Shown here: positions 8,308 to 16,458 of the stretch, piece by piece
Layout of the letters: every line of letters starts with the position of its first letter
Numbering within the stretch: position 1 is the first letter of the stretch
Source of the DNA: Paenibacillus sp. HW567
GTDB taxonomy: Bacteria; Bacillota; Bacilli; Paenibacillales; Paenibacillaceae
Reading direction: 5' to 3'
NCBI RefSeq assembly: GCF_000374185.1
Contig: NZ_KB910518.1
Coordinates: 6,771,286-6,835,285 of the forward strand
DNA: 64,000 nt
The notes under the pieces: generated by a model
Seen by the model: the letters and a program-made list of their open reading frames with translations, nothing else
Databases searched by the model: none
What the model was told of the DNA's origin: nothing
Position numbers and translations under genes: made by a program

Positions 8308-9768
8308 TTAACCGCAGGAGCAATTCAATACCGGCTTGCGGGCAGCCTGGGTCTCGTCGAGACGGCTGATCTCCGTAGTGTGCGGCGCATTGATCACAAT
8401 CTCCGGCGTTTCCCGGGCTTCCTTCACGATTTGAATCATCGTTTCGATGAAGCCGTCGAGCGTTTCCTTGCTTTCGGTTTCGGTCGGCTCAATCATCATG
8501 CACTCCTCCACAGTGAGGGGGAAGTAGACGGTTGGCGGGTGGTAGCCGAAGTCGAGCAGCCGTTTGGCGACGTCCAGTGTGCGCACACCGTACTGCTTAA
8601 GGTTTTTGCCGGACATGACGAATTCATGCTTGCAGACCCCCGGATACGGGATTTCAAAATACGGCGCCAGCCGGTGCATCATATAGTTGGCGTTCAGCAC
8701 AGCGTTCTCGGACACCTCGCGCAAACCTTCCGGTCCATAGGTGCGGATATACGCATAGGCACGGACCAGGATACCGAAGTTGCCATAAAAGGCTTTGACC
8801 CGGCCGATGGATTCCGGTCCGCCGTAGCTCAGCGAGAAGCTGCTGTCTTCGTTCTGGACCACGGTTGGCTGTGGCAGGAACGGAATCAGCTTCGCCTTCA
8901 CGCCAACCGGTCCGGCTCCCGGACCGCCGCCGCCGTGCGGGGTGCTCATTGTTTTGTGCAGATTCAAATGCACCACGTCAAAGCCCATGTCGCCAGGGCG
9001 GGTAATCCCCATAATCGCGTTGGAGTTCGCTCCGTCATAATAGAGCAGGCCGCCTGCTTCGTGTACAATCTCGGCGATTTCGACGATTTGTGTCTCGAAT
9101 AATCCGAGCGTGCTCGGGTTCGTCAGCATGAGGGCGGCGGTGTCGCCGCCGACAGCCGCTTTCAGGGCTTCAAGATCTACCATCCCTTTATCGTTCGAGG
9201 GGATGGTTACCGTCTCCAGTCCGGCTGCGGAAGCGCTGGCGGGGTTCGTGCCGTGCGAGGAATCGGGCACGATTACCTTGGAGCGGGATTCCCCGCGGCT
9301 CTCATGATAGGCGCGGATCATCATCAGTCCGGTCCATTCGCCGTGGGCGCCGGCAGCAGGCTGCAGGGATACGGCATCCATGCCGGTCAGGGCGGCCAGG
9401 TCCTTTTGCAGCGTATGCATCAGCTCGAGCGCTCCCTGAATGCTCTCTTCCGGCTGGTACGGGTGAATCTTCGCCAGGCCGGGGAAGCGGGCAACATCCT
9501 CGTTAATCTTCGGATTGTATTTCATCGTACAGGAGCCGAGCGGATAGAAGCCGTTGTCTACGCCGAAGTTCCGGCGGGAGAGTGCAGTGTAATGGCGGAT
9601 TACATCCACTTCGGATACCTCCGGCAAGATCACCGGCTCGCTGCGCAGCAGGCTGGCGGGAATCAGGGAGTCCATGCTCTCTTCCTGAGGAACATCGCAC
9701 TGCGGCAGGGAATAGGCTGAGCGGCCGGGGCGGCTAAGCTCAAAGATCAGACTTTGTTCCGGTTTCAT
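8308..9768 (-). CDS. gcvPB: Glycine dehydrogenase (decarboxylating) subunit 2
   Basis: 486 residues, normal for the split P-protein of Firmicutes. It decarboxylates glycine with pyridoxal phosphate and passes the aminomethyl group to lipoyl-GcvH. The PLP lysine is Lys272 in the motif HLNLHKTMSTPHGGGGPG, and PDSSHGTNPASA and YYDGANSNAI are also typical. The ATG overlaps the gcvPA stop by 4 nt (9765-9768), implying translational coupling. A tail with PVLNCSCG follows the usual end. Last gene of the riboswitch-led operon. Confidence 0.97.
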   Translation of the reverse strand: MKPEQSLIFELSRPGRSAYSLPQCDVPQEESMDSLIPASLLRSEPVILPEVSEVDVIRHYTALSRRNFGVDNGFYPLGSCTMKYNPKINEDVARFPGLAKIHPYQPEESIQGALELMHTLQKDLAALTGMDAVSLQPAAGAHGEWTGLMMIRAYHESRGESRSKVIVPDSSHGTNPASASAAGLETVTIPSNDKGMVDLEALKAAVGGDTAALMLTNPSTLGLFETQIVEIAEIVHEAGGLLYYDGANSNAIMGITRPGDMGFDVVHLNLHKTMSTPHGGGGPGAGPVGVKAKLIPFLPQPTVVQNEDSSFSLSYGGPESIGRVKAFYGNFGILVRAYAYIRTYGPEGLREVSENAVLNANYMMHRLAPYFEIPYPGVCKHEFVMSGKNLKQYGVRTLDVAKRLLDFGYHPPTVYFPLTVEECMMIEPTETESKETLDGFIETMIQIVKEARETPEIVINAPHTTEISRLDETQAARKPVLNCSCG

Positions 9769-11117
9769 ATACAGCCCTCCAGTACGCTGGCGAATTGGTC
9801 GATTTCTGTTTTGCTTTTTTTCTCCGTTACGGCAACCAGCATATGTCCGGCCAACTCGGGATAATCCCGGCCCAGATCATAACCGCCAAGGTAGCCTTCC
9901 TTGAGCAGCCTGGAGTTGATCTTGCTGACATTGCTGCCCTCCGGCAGCTTCAGGACAAATTCATTGAAGAACGGTGCGGTGAAGGCAGGAGCTGCACCGG
10001 TTAATTCCCCGAGCCTGCCTGCGGCATAATGGCTCTTGCGTACATTCAGTTCGCCAACCTCGCGCATGCCTTCTTTGCCCATGACCGACAGATAGACGGA
10101 TGCGCACAGCGCCAGCAACGCCTGGTTGGAGCAAATGTTCGAGGTGGCCTTCTCGCGGCGGATATGCTGTTCACGGGCTTGCAAGGTCAGCACGAAGCCG
10201 CGTTTGCCGCTGCGGTCTACGGTCTGGCCGACGATCCGGCCCGGCATGCGGCGCATCAGGTGCTCGGCTACGGCGAAGAAGCCGCAGGTTGGACCGCCAA
10301 GCGAAGCAGGAATGCCCAGCGGCTGGGCGTCACCGACTACGATGTCGGCGCCGAGCTTGCCCGGCGTTTCGAGAATGCCGAGCGCCAGCGGATTGGCACT
10401 GACCACGAGCAGGCCTTTGACGGCATGGATCAGCGGTTCCATTGACCCAAGGTCTTCAATCGCGCCGAAGAAGTTCGGCGACTGCACCAGAACGGCGGCA
10501 GTATCGCTATCAATTGCGGCGGCGAGCTTGGCCTGGTCCGTTACGCCGTCTTGGTAGTCAACCTCTACGACATCAAGGCCCCAGGCGCCCGCAGTGGTGC
10601 GCAGCACCTGCCGTGCTTCCGGGTGAATGGTGCGGGAGACGACCAGTTTTTTGCGTTTGGTCGCCCCGACAGCCAGAACGGCGGCTTCGGAGAGGGCGGT
10701 GGCGCCATCGTACATGCTGGCATTTGCCACCTTCATGCCGGTTAATTCGCAGATATAGGACTGAAATTCGAAGATCGCCTGTAGCTCGCCCTGGCTGATT
10801 TCCGGCTGGTAAGGCGTGTAGGCGGTATAAAATTCAGAACGGGAAATCACATGATTAATGACAACGGGAATATGGTGGTCATACAGCCCTGCGCCAAGGA
10901 AGCTGGTGTGGGTGTCGGAGCTGGCATTCTTGTCGGACAGCTCTTTCATATGGCGCAGCAGCGCGTATTCATCCAGCGCCTCTGACATCGGCAGTGTTCC
11001 CTCATAACGGACAGCTTGCGGAATATCGGCGAACAGCTCCTCCACGGACTGAATCCCGACAGTCTCCATCATCTCCTTGCGGTCCTGCCCGGTCATCGGC
11101 AGATAACGGTGCTTCAT
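9765..11117 (-). CDS. gcvPA: Glycine dehydrogenase (decarboxylating) subunit 1
   Basis: 450 residues, the N-terminal half of the P-protein, forming a heterotetramer with GcvPB. It keeps the family segments MKHRYLPMTGQDRKEMMETV at the start, FLGAGLYDHHIPVVI, YTPYQPEISQGELQAIFE, YDGATALSEA and GGPTCGFFA. This subunit lacks the PLP lysine motif, as expected. Overlaps gcvT by 4 nt and gcvPB by 4 nt, a tightly coupled three-gene operon. Confidence 0.97.
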   Translation of the reverse strand: MKHRYLPMTGQDRKEMMETVGIQSVEELFADIPQAVRYEGTLPMSEALDEYALLRHMKELSDKNASSDTHTSFLGAGLYDHHIPVVINHVISRSEFYTAYTPYQPEISQGELQAIFEFQSYICELTGMKVANASMYDGATALSEAAVLAVGATKRKKLVVSRTIHPEARQVLRTTAGAWGLDVVEVDYQDGVTDQAKLAAAIDSDTAAVLVQSPNFFGAIEDLGSMEPLIHAVKGLLVVSANPLALGILETPGKLGADIVVGDAQPLGIPASLGGPTCGFFAVAEHLMRRMPGRIVGQTVDRSGKRGFVLTLQAREQHIRREKATSNICSNQALLALCASVYLSVMGKEGMREVGELNVRKSHYAAGRLGELTGAAPAFTAPFFNEFVLKLPEGSNVSKINSRLLKEGYLGGYDLGRDYPELAGHMLVAVTEKKSKTEIDQFASVLEGCI

Positions 11118-12238
11118 TGCGGCTTCCCTCCTTGGCTCTTTTTATAAAATGGCGCTTTGACCACGGCAGCCTTAAGCTGCTTGCCGCGGATCTCCACGTA
11201 TACCTCTGTTCCAATTTCTGTATAGGCGGCATCCAGCAGGGCCAGGCCCAGATTGCGCTTCAGCGTCGGCGACTGTGTGCCTGTGGTGACTTCTCCGATC
11301 TTCACCCCGCCCGAATAGACGGGGTAATGCGAGCGCGGAATGCCGCGGTCGAGCATTTCCAGGCCGACAAGGCGGCGGGGCAGCCCGGCTTCCTTCTGCT
11401 TCAGCAGCGCGTCCTTGCCGATAAAACCGGCTTTGTCCAGCTTCACGAAGAACTGGACGCCGGCTTCGAGCGGCGTAATGTCCGCCGCCAGCTCCTGGCC
11501 GTACAAGGGAAGCTTCGCTTCGAAACGAAGCGTGTCGCGTGCGCCAAGCCCTGCGGGGGTCAGGCCGTGCGGAGCACCTGCCGCCAGCAGGCCGTTCCAT
11601 AGCGCAGCCGCCGTGTCCACCGGGGCGTACAGCTCGAAACCATCCTCGCCGGTATAGCCGGTGCGGGAGAGCAGCACCTCTACGCCGCATACTTCAGCAC
11701 GTTCGATGAAGTGGAAGGGCTTAAGCTCAGCCAGGGGAGCAGAGGTCACTTCAGCAAGAATCGTTTCGGCGAGCGGTCCCTGCAGCGCGAGCAGCAGCGT
11801 CTCATCCGAGACATTGCTCAGGGTCACTCCGCTGAATTCAGCGGTGAGATGCTCCTGCAGCCACTGGTAATCCTTGTCGATATTAGAGGCGTTCACGACC
11901 AGCATGTAACGCTCCTCGCCAAGACGGTATACCAGCAAATCATCGACAACCCCGCCGCTCGGGTAGAGCATCAGCGTGTACTGTGCAGCGCCATCCGCGA
12001 GACGGCTGACATCATTCGTGGTCATCTGCTGCAGATAGGCTTCCGAGCCGCTGCCGCTGACCATAAATTCACCCATATGCGACACATCGAACAGGCCGGC
12101 CTGCTGGCGGACCGCCTCATGCTCCTTCACGATTCCCGTGAACTGCACCGGCAGCTCCCAGCCGCCGAAATCAATGCATCTGGATTCCGCATAGGCGGAG
12201 TAGAGATCGTAAAAAGGCGTTCTTTTCAAACCATCCAT
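11114..12238 (-). CDS. gcvT: Aminomethyltransferase (glycine cleavage T-protein)
   Basis: 374 residues. It releases ammonia from aminomethyl-lipoyl-GcvH and makes 5,10-methylene-tetrahydrofolate. Family motifs: FDVSHMGEF near 47-55, the folate-site GGVVDDLLVYR, RTGYTGEDGFELY and the C-terminal GEVTTGTQSPTLKRNLGLA. RBS AAGGGAG sits 7 nt before the ATG. The leader holds a nested palindrome (12265-12310) and, further upstream, an IS110 element that separates the gene from its glycine riboswitch. Whether enough transcription still reaches gcvT from the native promoter is open. Confidence 0.97.
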   Translation of the reverse strand: MDGLKRTPFYDLYSAYAESRCIDFGGWELPVQFTGIVKEHEAVRQQAGLFDVSHMGEFMVSGSGSEAYLQQMTTNDVSRLADGAAQYTLMLYPSGGVVDDLLVYRLGEERYMLVVNASNIDKDYQWLQEHLTAEFSGVTLSNVSDETLLLALQGPLAETILAEVTSAPLAELKPFHFIERAEVCGVEVLLSRTGYTGEDGFELYAPVDTAAALWNGLLAAGAPHGLTPAGLGARDTLRFEAKLPLYGQELAADITPLEAGVQFFVKLDKAGFIGKDALLKQKEAGLPRRLVGLEMLDRGIPRSHYPVYSGGVKIGEVTTGTQSPTLKRNLGLALLDAAYTEIGTEVYVEIRGKQLKAAVVKAPFYKKSQGGKPQ

Positions 12239-12264
12239 GTGCTCACTCCCTTGTTGGATTACAT

Positions 12265-12353
12265 CAAGCAGAAACGGCTGTGCCGTCCATAAAAGGACGG
12301 TATCCGCTTCAGCGAGAAATATAAGGATAAAGTATAGTGTGAAACTTAAACTT
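12265..12353 (-). repeat. Nested palindromic repeat, copy A (gcvT leader)
   Basis: Read on the minus strand: an A/T-rich lead with TTTCACACTATACTT and TTATATTTCTCGCTG, then AAGCGG-ATA-CCGTCC-TTTTAT-GGACGG-CACAG-CCGTTT-CTGCTTG. The inner stem CCGTCC/GGACGG is perfect and the outer stem is A-A-G-C-G-G with C-C-G-T-T-T (one G-U). The 3' end lies 27 nt before the gcvT start. It is clearly homologous to copy B at 28652-28735 and to the cores at 52341-52403, 55991-56047 and 33514-33550. Confidence 0.8.
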
Positions 12354-12440
12354 TCTGCCCTGAAAATAAAGTTGCTCTAAGGAACCAAAAGTGCGCATAC
12401 CAAAACAAACCCCATGTTTTTATTTTTTTGAAATTGGCCG

Positions 12441-13661
12441 TTAGGCCGATTGTTCACTCAGGTTTACTTGATACCCGAGCGATTCCAAGCGTTTTATGGA
12501 TCGGTTCATTACCATCTCGCGGTTTCGTTGGTCGAAGTAGTCAAACCCTAATTCTTTATATGCTTGTCTTCGCGTTAACAAGACATAGACTATCGCTAAA
12601 ATGCTGTGCCCGACGGCTACGGCTGCTCTGTTTTTCCCTCGCCTGCCTGCGATCCGGTGATATTGGGCCGACAGGTAGGTGTTCTTTTTTCGTCCTGCCG
12701 CTCGCGCCGATTCCACCAGTGCACTTCGCAGCTTTTTATTCCCTTTTCGTGTCCTTGCTGATCGTTTTTTCCCCGCGCTTTCATTGTGACCTGGAGTCAT
12801 ACCTGCCCAAGAGCATAAATGCCCTGCGCTCGGAAACCGTGTCATGTCGGTCCCAATTTCCGCCAGAATTTGTTCGGCGGTTCGTTTACCGACACCGGGA
12901 ATGGTATCCACTAACTTCAGGTCCTCTGCAAAAGGGGCCATTCGGCGCTCAATCTCTTCATCCAGTTCAGTGATCAACCCATTCAACTGGTCAATATGTC
13001 CTAATTGTTTCTCCAGCATGAGCAACTGATGAGGACCTAGGCTTCCCTCTAGTGCCAGCTTTAATTGTTCTTTCTTGGCTTTCAGCTTCTTTTGCGCAAA
13101 GTCCGCTAGAATCGAAGGATCCGTTTCGCCCTGAATCATCGCTTCCAACATGTTTCGTCCTGACACTCCAAGCACATTGGATGCCACGGACGAGAGCTTG
13201 ATATTGCCTCCTTCCAGCACCTTTTGCAATCGGTTCACTTCCCGGCTTCGCTCTTCGATGATACTTCGCCGATACCGGATCACTTCCCGAAGTTCCCGCT
13301 GCTCCCGATTCGGAATATAGCTCCCTTGCACCAGCCCATGCCGGAGTAATTTCGCAATCCATTCCGCATCTTTCACATCTGTTTTGCGTCCGGGCACGGC
13401 TTTGATATGCTGCGCATTCACGACAACCGGCTTGACGTCTTCCAGTTCAAGCAGGTTATAAATCGGTTTCCAGTAATCTCCGGTGCTCTCCATCGCGACA
13501 TGGGTGCACCGCTCGCTTTTAATCCAATCCACTAAATCGACTAGCCGGCGAGTCAGCGTTTCAAAGCTTCGAATCTCCTTTCCTTTCGGGGTGATGATAC
13601 AGGCTGTGATACTCTTCTTGTGTACATCTAATCCACAACAACGTTCAATGAGGATCTCCAT
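12441..13661 (-). CDS. IS110 family transposase (DEDD recombinase)
   Basis: 406 residues from ATG 13661, chosen because CAGGAG lies 9 nt upstream; the longer open frame to 14102 would run through the riboswitch and is not credible. The RuvC-like DEDD set is visible: Asp12 (CGLDVHKKS), Glu58 (VAMESTGDYW), Asp95 and Asp98 (KTDVKDAEW). The C-terminal Transposase_20 part has the helix-hairpin-helix IPGVGKRTAEQILAEIG and AGMTPGHNESAGKKRS with the conserved serine. The frame is intact, so the protein may be active. Transcription entering from the riboswitch side runs in its sense direction. Confidence 0.95.
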   Translation of the reverse strand: MEILIERCCGLDVHKKSITACIITPKGKEIRSFETLTRRLVDLVDWIKSERCTHVAMESTGDYWKPIYNLLELEDVKPVVVNAQHIKAVPGRKTDVKDAEWIAKLLRHGLVQGSYIPNREQRELREVIRYRRSIIEERSREVNRLQKVLEGGNIKLSSVASNVLGVSGRNMLEAMIQGETDPSILADFAQKKLKAKKEQLKLALEGSLGPHQLLMLEKQLGHIDQLNGLITELDEEIERRMAPFAEDLKLVDTIPGVGKRTAEQILAEIGTDMTRFPSAGHLCSWAGMTPGHNESAGKKRSARTRKGNKKLRSALVESARAAGRKKNTYLSAQYHRIAGRRGKNRAAVAVGHSILAIVYVLLTRRQAYKELGFDYFDQRNREMVMNRSIKRLESLGYQVNLSEQSA

Positions 13662-13905
13662 CTTTTCTGTCTCCTGCCTGCTGGCGCTTATTAAGGCTGG
13701 TGCAAAGACCAATGCTAAGGTTATTCTGCCCTGCGTGCTTCCCCGGAGGGAGCAACAATCTGTGATGCACCGGGTCGTTGGGGTCCGTCTTATATTCGGG
13801 TTCGTAACACCAAGAAGTTCCGACCTACCTTCGCCAGCCCAGTAACCAGTATAGACAATATTTTCATTCCTCAGTGATGCCGCGCAGCGGCATGGGTGTC
13901 TTATA
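13662..13905 (-). ncRNA. Candidate IS110 bridge RNA region
   Basis: About 245 nt of non-coding DNA 5' of the transposase gene, inside the mobile element. IS110-group elements (for example IS621) encode in this left-end position a structured bridge RNA with two loops that pair with target and donor DNA. A strong hairpin ATGCCG-CTG-CGCGGCAT lies at about 13878-13894, and several GC-rich short inverted repeats follow. Position and element type support the call; no loop-to-target pairing was worked out. Confidence 0.45.
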
Positions 13906-13909
13906 TTGC

Positions 13910-13972
13910 AAAAAAGGACAGACGGAAGACAAAATATGCGCACCCGCATAAATAGCCTTCTGCTCTGTCCCT
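13910..13972 (-). terminator. Expression-platform terminator of the glycine riboswitch
   Basis: Minus strand: AGGGACAGAGCAGAAGG pairs with TCTTCCGTCTGTCCTTTTTT across a branch that itself contains ATGCG-GGT-GCGCAT. The 5' arm starts directly at the 3' edge of the second aptamer, so glycine binding can compete with terminator formation. This is the ON-switch layout known for gcvT riboswitches of Bacillales. The platform is intact although IS110 lies just beyond it. Confidence 0.75.
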
Positions 13973-14156
13973 TGTACCTGAGAGTTACCCTGCTGCACTT
14001 GCTTGCAGGTTTCCCCGTTGGTGATCCGTGACACTGCCAGGCAGGTCCGGATAGCTCTCCAGAGATGCGTCCGGCAAAGGTCCTTTTGCCTGAGAGATTC
14101 ACCCTCCCGGGCTTACTCCTTCGGCGCTGTCCTCCTGTGAGACAGTCTCTCCCTAT
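13963..14156 (-). promoter_or_regulatory. Tandem glycine riboswitch (gcvT motif)
   Basis: Two glycine aptamers in series on the minus strand. Aptamer 1 (about 14053-14156) has GGAGAGACTG, the core GCGCCGAAGGAGTAAG, the GTGAATCTCTCAGGC segment, AAAAGGACC and the closing CTCTGGAGAG. Aptamer 2 (about 13963-14050) has GGATCACCAACGGGGAAACC, GGGTAACTCTCAGGTAC and AAGGGAC. These are the conserved blocks of the family. Glycine binding to both aptamers turns on the gcv operon. It diverges from gcvH, which is not under its control. Confidence 0.93.
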
Positions 14157-14194
14157 GCCATCATTCGCAAACCGTATTGTGTTCTACTGACTCC

Positions 14195-14224
14195 ATTAAA
14201 CCGGGTATACAACTCTGCTGTCAA
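14195..14224 (-). promoter_or_regulatory. Predicted promoter of the riboswitch / gcvT transcript
   Basis: On the minus strand TTGACA (14219-14224) and TTTAAT (14195-14200) are spaced by 18 nt. The predicted start near 14188 lies about 30 nt before the first aptamer. Consensus match only. Confidence 0.6.
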
Positions 14225-14347
14225 TAAAAAAACGTCAAAAAGATGACAAAATTTATTTTCCTGTCAGTTATATTGACATTGAGCAGCGCGATAACTTAGT
14301 CTATAACTAAATTTGCAACTCCAAATTTGGAAAAGAGGCGGCTAGGA

Positions 14348-14740
14348 ATGAGTGAAGTGCTAGATAACCTGCTGTACAGCGAAGAGCATGAATGGGCGCA
14401 GCAGGGTGAAGGGCGTGTAGTGCGTGTTGGGATTACGGATCATGCCCAGCATCTGCTCGGCGATATTGTATTTGTGGAATTCCCTGAGGTTGGCACAGCA
14501 ATTTCGGCAGGCGACAGCGTAGGCAGCATTGAATCCGTCAAGACGGTGTCCGAGCTATACTCTCCGGTGTCGGGGACTGTCACCAAGATCAACGACGCGC
14601 TGGAAGAAAGCCCGGAGCTGATCAATGACCAGCCGTACGGCGGCGGATGGATTTTTGAACTGGAGCTTACTGGAGAATTCGCAGATGCGGCATCCGGTCT
14701 GCTGAATGCGGCGGCTTACCGCGAACTGGTTGGAGAATAA
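14348..14740 (+). CDS. gcvH: Glycine cleavage system H-protein
   Basis: 130 residues from ATG 14348; GAGG at 14335-14338 is well placed for it, whereas the in-frame TTG at 14327 has no ribosome binding site. GcvH carries the lipoyl arm that shuttles the aminomethyl group between P-, T- and L-proteins. The lipoyl lysine is Lys65 in GSIESVKTVSELYSPVSG. It is transcribed away from the gcvT-PA-PB operon, on its own promoter and outside the riboswitch. The L-protein (lipoamide dehydrogenase) is not in the window. Confidence 0.97.
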   Translation: MSEVLDNLLYSEEHEWAQQGEGRVVRVGITDHAQHLLGDIVFVEFPEVGTAISAGDSVGSIESVKTVSELYSPVSGTVTKINDALEESPELINDQPYGGGWIFELELTGEFADAASGLLNAAAYRELVGE

Positions 14741-14751
14741 AAAAAACGGGC

Positions 14752-14833
14752 ACTGTGCCATTTTTCGGCTTATAGCAAAGACAGATCTCTCACATCACAT
14801 TGAATGTTACGAATGTGTGAGGTCTGTCTTTTT
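14752..14833 (+). terminator. Two terminator hairpins after gcvH
   Basis: A small GGCA-CTG-TGCC hairpin followed by ATTTTT lies at about 14752-14766. A stronger one at 14777-14833, AAGACAGATCTCTCACAT with ATGTGTGAGGTCTGTCTT, is followed by TTTTT. The second also stands between gcvH and the convergent membrane-protein gene. Confidence 0.75.
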
Positions 14834-14866
14834 GTGCGTTTATTTAGGCTGGATTGTTGTGCTGAA

Positions 14867-15502
14867 TTAGGAGGGGAATTCCAATATTCCGGGGTAAATC
14901 CGTGGGGCCAGATGCCACAAAAACGGCAAAAGAGTGATGGCGATCACGGCAAACAACATACAGAGCAGAATGAAACGGTATCTTTTCCGCGGATGAGCGG
15001 TGGGTCTGAGTACGAAATAGTATATGCCGACCGAATAAAATGGGTATAAAAGCACGGCAGCCATTGTCATGCAAACGAACAAGGTTGATTCACCCGCAGA
15101 GCCCACGATCATCGCGTTGGGATTATACTGGGGATCGACTTGGAGAAACATCACCACAAGCGGCACGTAGGCAAAGAGCACATGCAGCGGGAACAACCGG
15201 ATGCGCTTGTCCTCCGCCAGCCCATGAAGCATCCACCAGAATCCGAACCAGGGCAGAGCAAACGCGCCTCCTGCAAATAGAAAATCCCCTCCGATCCAGA
15301 GCAGTTCCGTAAATGTATACGTGTCTGCGTGTTCCCCCCAGAAGATGGAGTTTGTCGTGAATAACAGCAGGATCGAAGATATTCCCCCAGCCAGGAAGGA
15401 AGAGAAGACTTGGAAAAAAGCCGTAACCATCAGTGATACCAGAAGCCGCAAATTCTTCAAAAAGCGGGCGGGATCTGGCGTTGCTCCGTTAATGGCCTGC
15501 AT
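14867..15502 (-). CDS. Uncharacterised polytopic membrane protein
   Basis: 211 residues from ATG 15502 (GGAAGGGAG lies upstream; an in-frame TTG at 15529 has no ribosome binding site). Five hydrophobic segments are visible, at roughly 25-50, 70-95, 110-125, 145-170 and 180-200. The arrangement recalls Yip1/YIPF-type membrane proteins, but I see no diagnostic motif. It follows motB by 75 nt on the same strand and might be transcribed with motAB. Function unknown. Confidence 0.7.
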   Translation of the reverse strand: MQAINGATPDPARFLKNLRLLVSLMVTAFFQVFSSFLAGGISSILLLFTTNSIFWGEHADTYTFTELLWIGGDFLFAGGAFALPWFGFWWMLHGLAEDKRIRLFPLHVLFAYVPLVVMFLQVDPQYNPNAMIVGSAGESTLFVCMTMAAVLLYPFYSVGIYYFVLRPTAHPRKRYRFILLCMLFAVIAITLLPFLWHLAPRIYPGILEFPS

Positions 15503-15576
15503 TAGAGATCCAGACTCCCTTCCAGACAAATGTAATTTGGAGCATCTGCCGGTCTCTGAGTTGAATGGTGAAAAAG

Positions 15577-16458
15577 CTAATTCCCCTCTTGAAGCTGCCG
15601 CAGCACCGTAATCTCAACGCGGCGGTTCTTCTGCCGTCCCTCTGCGGTAGCATTGCTGGCGGCAGGGCGGGTATCGGCATAACCGGCATATTGAAAAGTA
15701 CCAGGGTCCAGCTTCTCGCTGTCGAGAAAGAAGCGCAGTACGGAGAGGGCGCGGGCGCCGGACAGCTCCCAGTTGTCATTATACCGCGAGCCTGCCGATA
15801 CAGGCGTGTTGTCCGTATGGCCTTCGATGCTGATGGTAGCTCCAATGCCGCGGAAGAGACCGGAAAGCTGCCGCAGCGCGGGAAGCGCGGGCGGCTTCAG
15901 CTCAGCTCTGCCGACATCGAACAGAAAACGGTTGCTGAGCGTAATCAATATGCCTTGCGGCTTATCCGCAACAAAAATCTGGTCCCCCAGGTTATTGTCT
16001 TTGACATATTGGGTGATGACGCCCATAAGGTCGGCCAGCTTCGCTTCCTGCTCGCGGAAGGCCAGCTCACGCTCCGATGGCTGGTGGTCACCTGCCGGGT
16101 CCGAAGGGGTTGGGGTGGCCGATGGTCCGCCAGCGGGACTTCCCTGTCCTTGGGACGGTCCCTTTCCGGCATTGCCGCTGTCTGCATTCTTCTGGCCATT
16201 CCCCGAACCTCCGGGCTTGGTCCCTTGTTCTCCATCCAGAACGCCATCGCCGCCATCCAGTACAGGGTTGCCGCTCTTAAAGGTGTCCGATAAGGAGCTG
16301 GTTACAATACTGAATTTATGGGCATCCAGACTGCTCATGGCATACAATACCACAAAAAAGATCAGCAAAAGCGTGATGAGGTCCGCATAGGTGATCATCC
16401 AGCGGTCGCGGCTTTCCGGCCCGCCCGTATGCCGGCGCCTCCGGTTTCTCTGCCTCAT
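15577..16458 (-). CDS. motB: Flagellar motor stator protein MotB (OmpA/MotB family)
   Basis: 293 residues. A basic N-terminus, then one TM helix with the ion-binding aspartate Asp26 in RWMITYADLITLLLIFF. A Gly/Pro/Ser-rich linker at about 80-125 is followed by a peptidoglycan-binding OmpA domain (ISIEGHTDNTPV, NWELSGARALSVLRFF, GRQKNRRVEI). It anchors the stator to the wall and passes ions with MotA. The ATG overlaps the motA stop by 4 nt. Whether H+ (MotAB) or Na+ (MotPS) is used cannot be decided by eye. The low-complexity linker is longer than usual. Confidence 0.92.
   Translation of the reverse strand: MRQRNRRRRHTGGPESRDRWMITYADLITLLLIFFVVLYAMSSLDAHKFSIVTSSLSDTFKSGNPVLDGGDGVLDGEQGTKPGGSGNGQKNADSGNAGKGPSQGQGSPAGGPSATPTPSDPAGDHQPSERELAFREQEAKLADLMGVITQYVKDNNLGDQIFVADKPQGILITLSNRFLFDVGRAELKPPALPALRQLSGLFRGIGATISIEGHTDNTPVSAGSRYNDNWELSGARALSVLRFFLDSEKLDPGTFQYAGYADTRPAASNATAEGRQKNRRVEITVLRQLQEGN

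Larger units (their letters stand above)
12380..13905 (-). mobile_element. IS110-family insertion sequence (ends approximate)
   Basis: The element is defined by the transposase gene (12441-13661) plus non-coding flanks. On its 5' side about 245 nt separate the gene from the riboswitch terminator; on its 3' side a GGCC-TAAC-GGCC hairpin and a T/A-rich stretch follow the stop. IS110 elements normally have no terminal inverted repeats and make little or no target duplication, so the exact ends cannot be read here. It splits the gcvT leader and points in the same direction as gcvT. The 5' non-coding part is where IS110 elements encode their bridge RNA. Confidence 0.75.

Noticed and set aside
8380..9102. 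240-codon plus-strand frame
   Set aside because: Entirely antisense to gcvPB, which has full family motifs; no ribosome binding site.
13662..14102. N-terminal extension of the IS110 transposase
   Set aside because: It would translate the glycine riboswitch aptamer; ATG 13661 has a ribosome binding site and begins the conserved domain.
14273..14307. gcvH promoter
   Set aside because: TTGACA at 14273-14278 is good, but no -10 lies at a proper spacing (TATAAC is 23 nt away).
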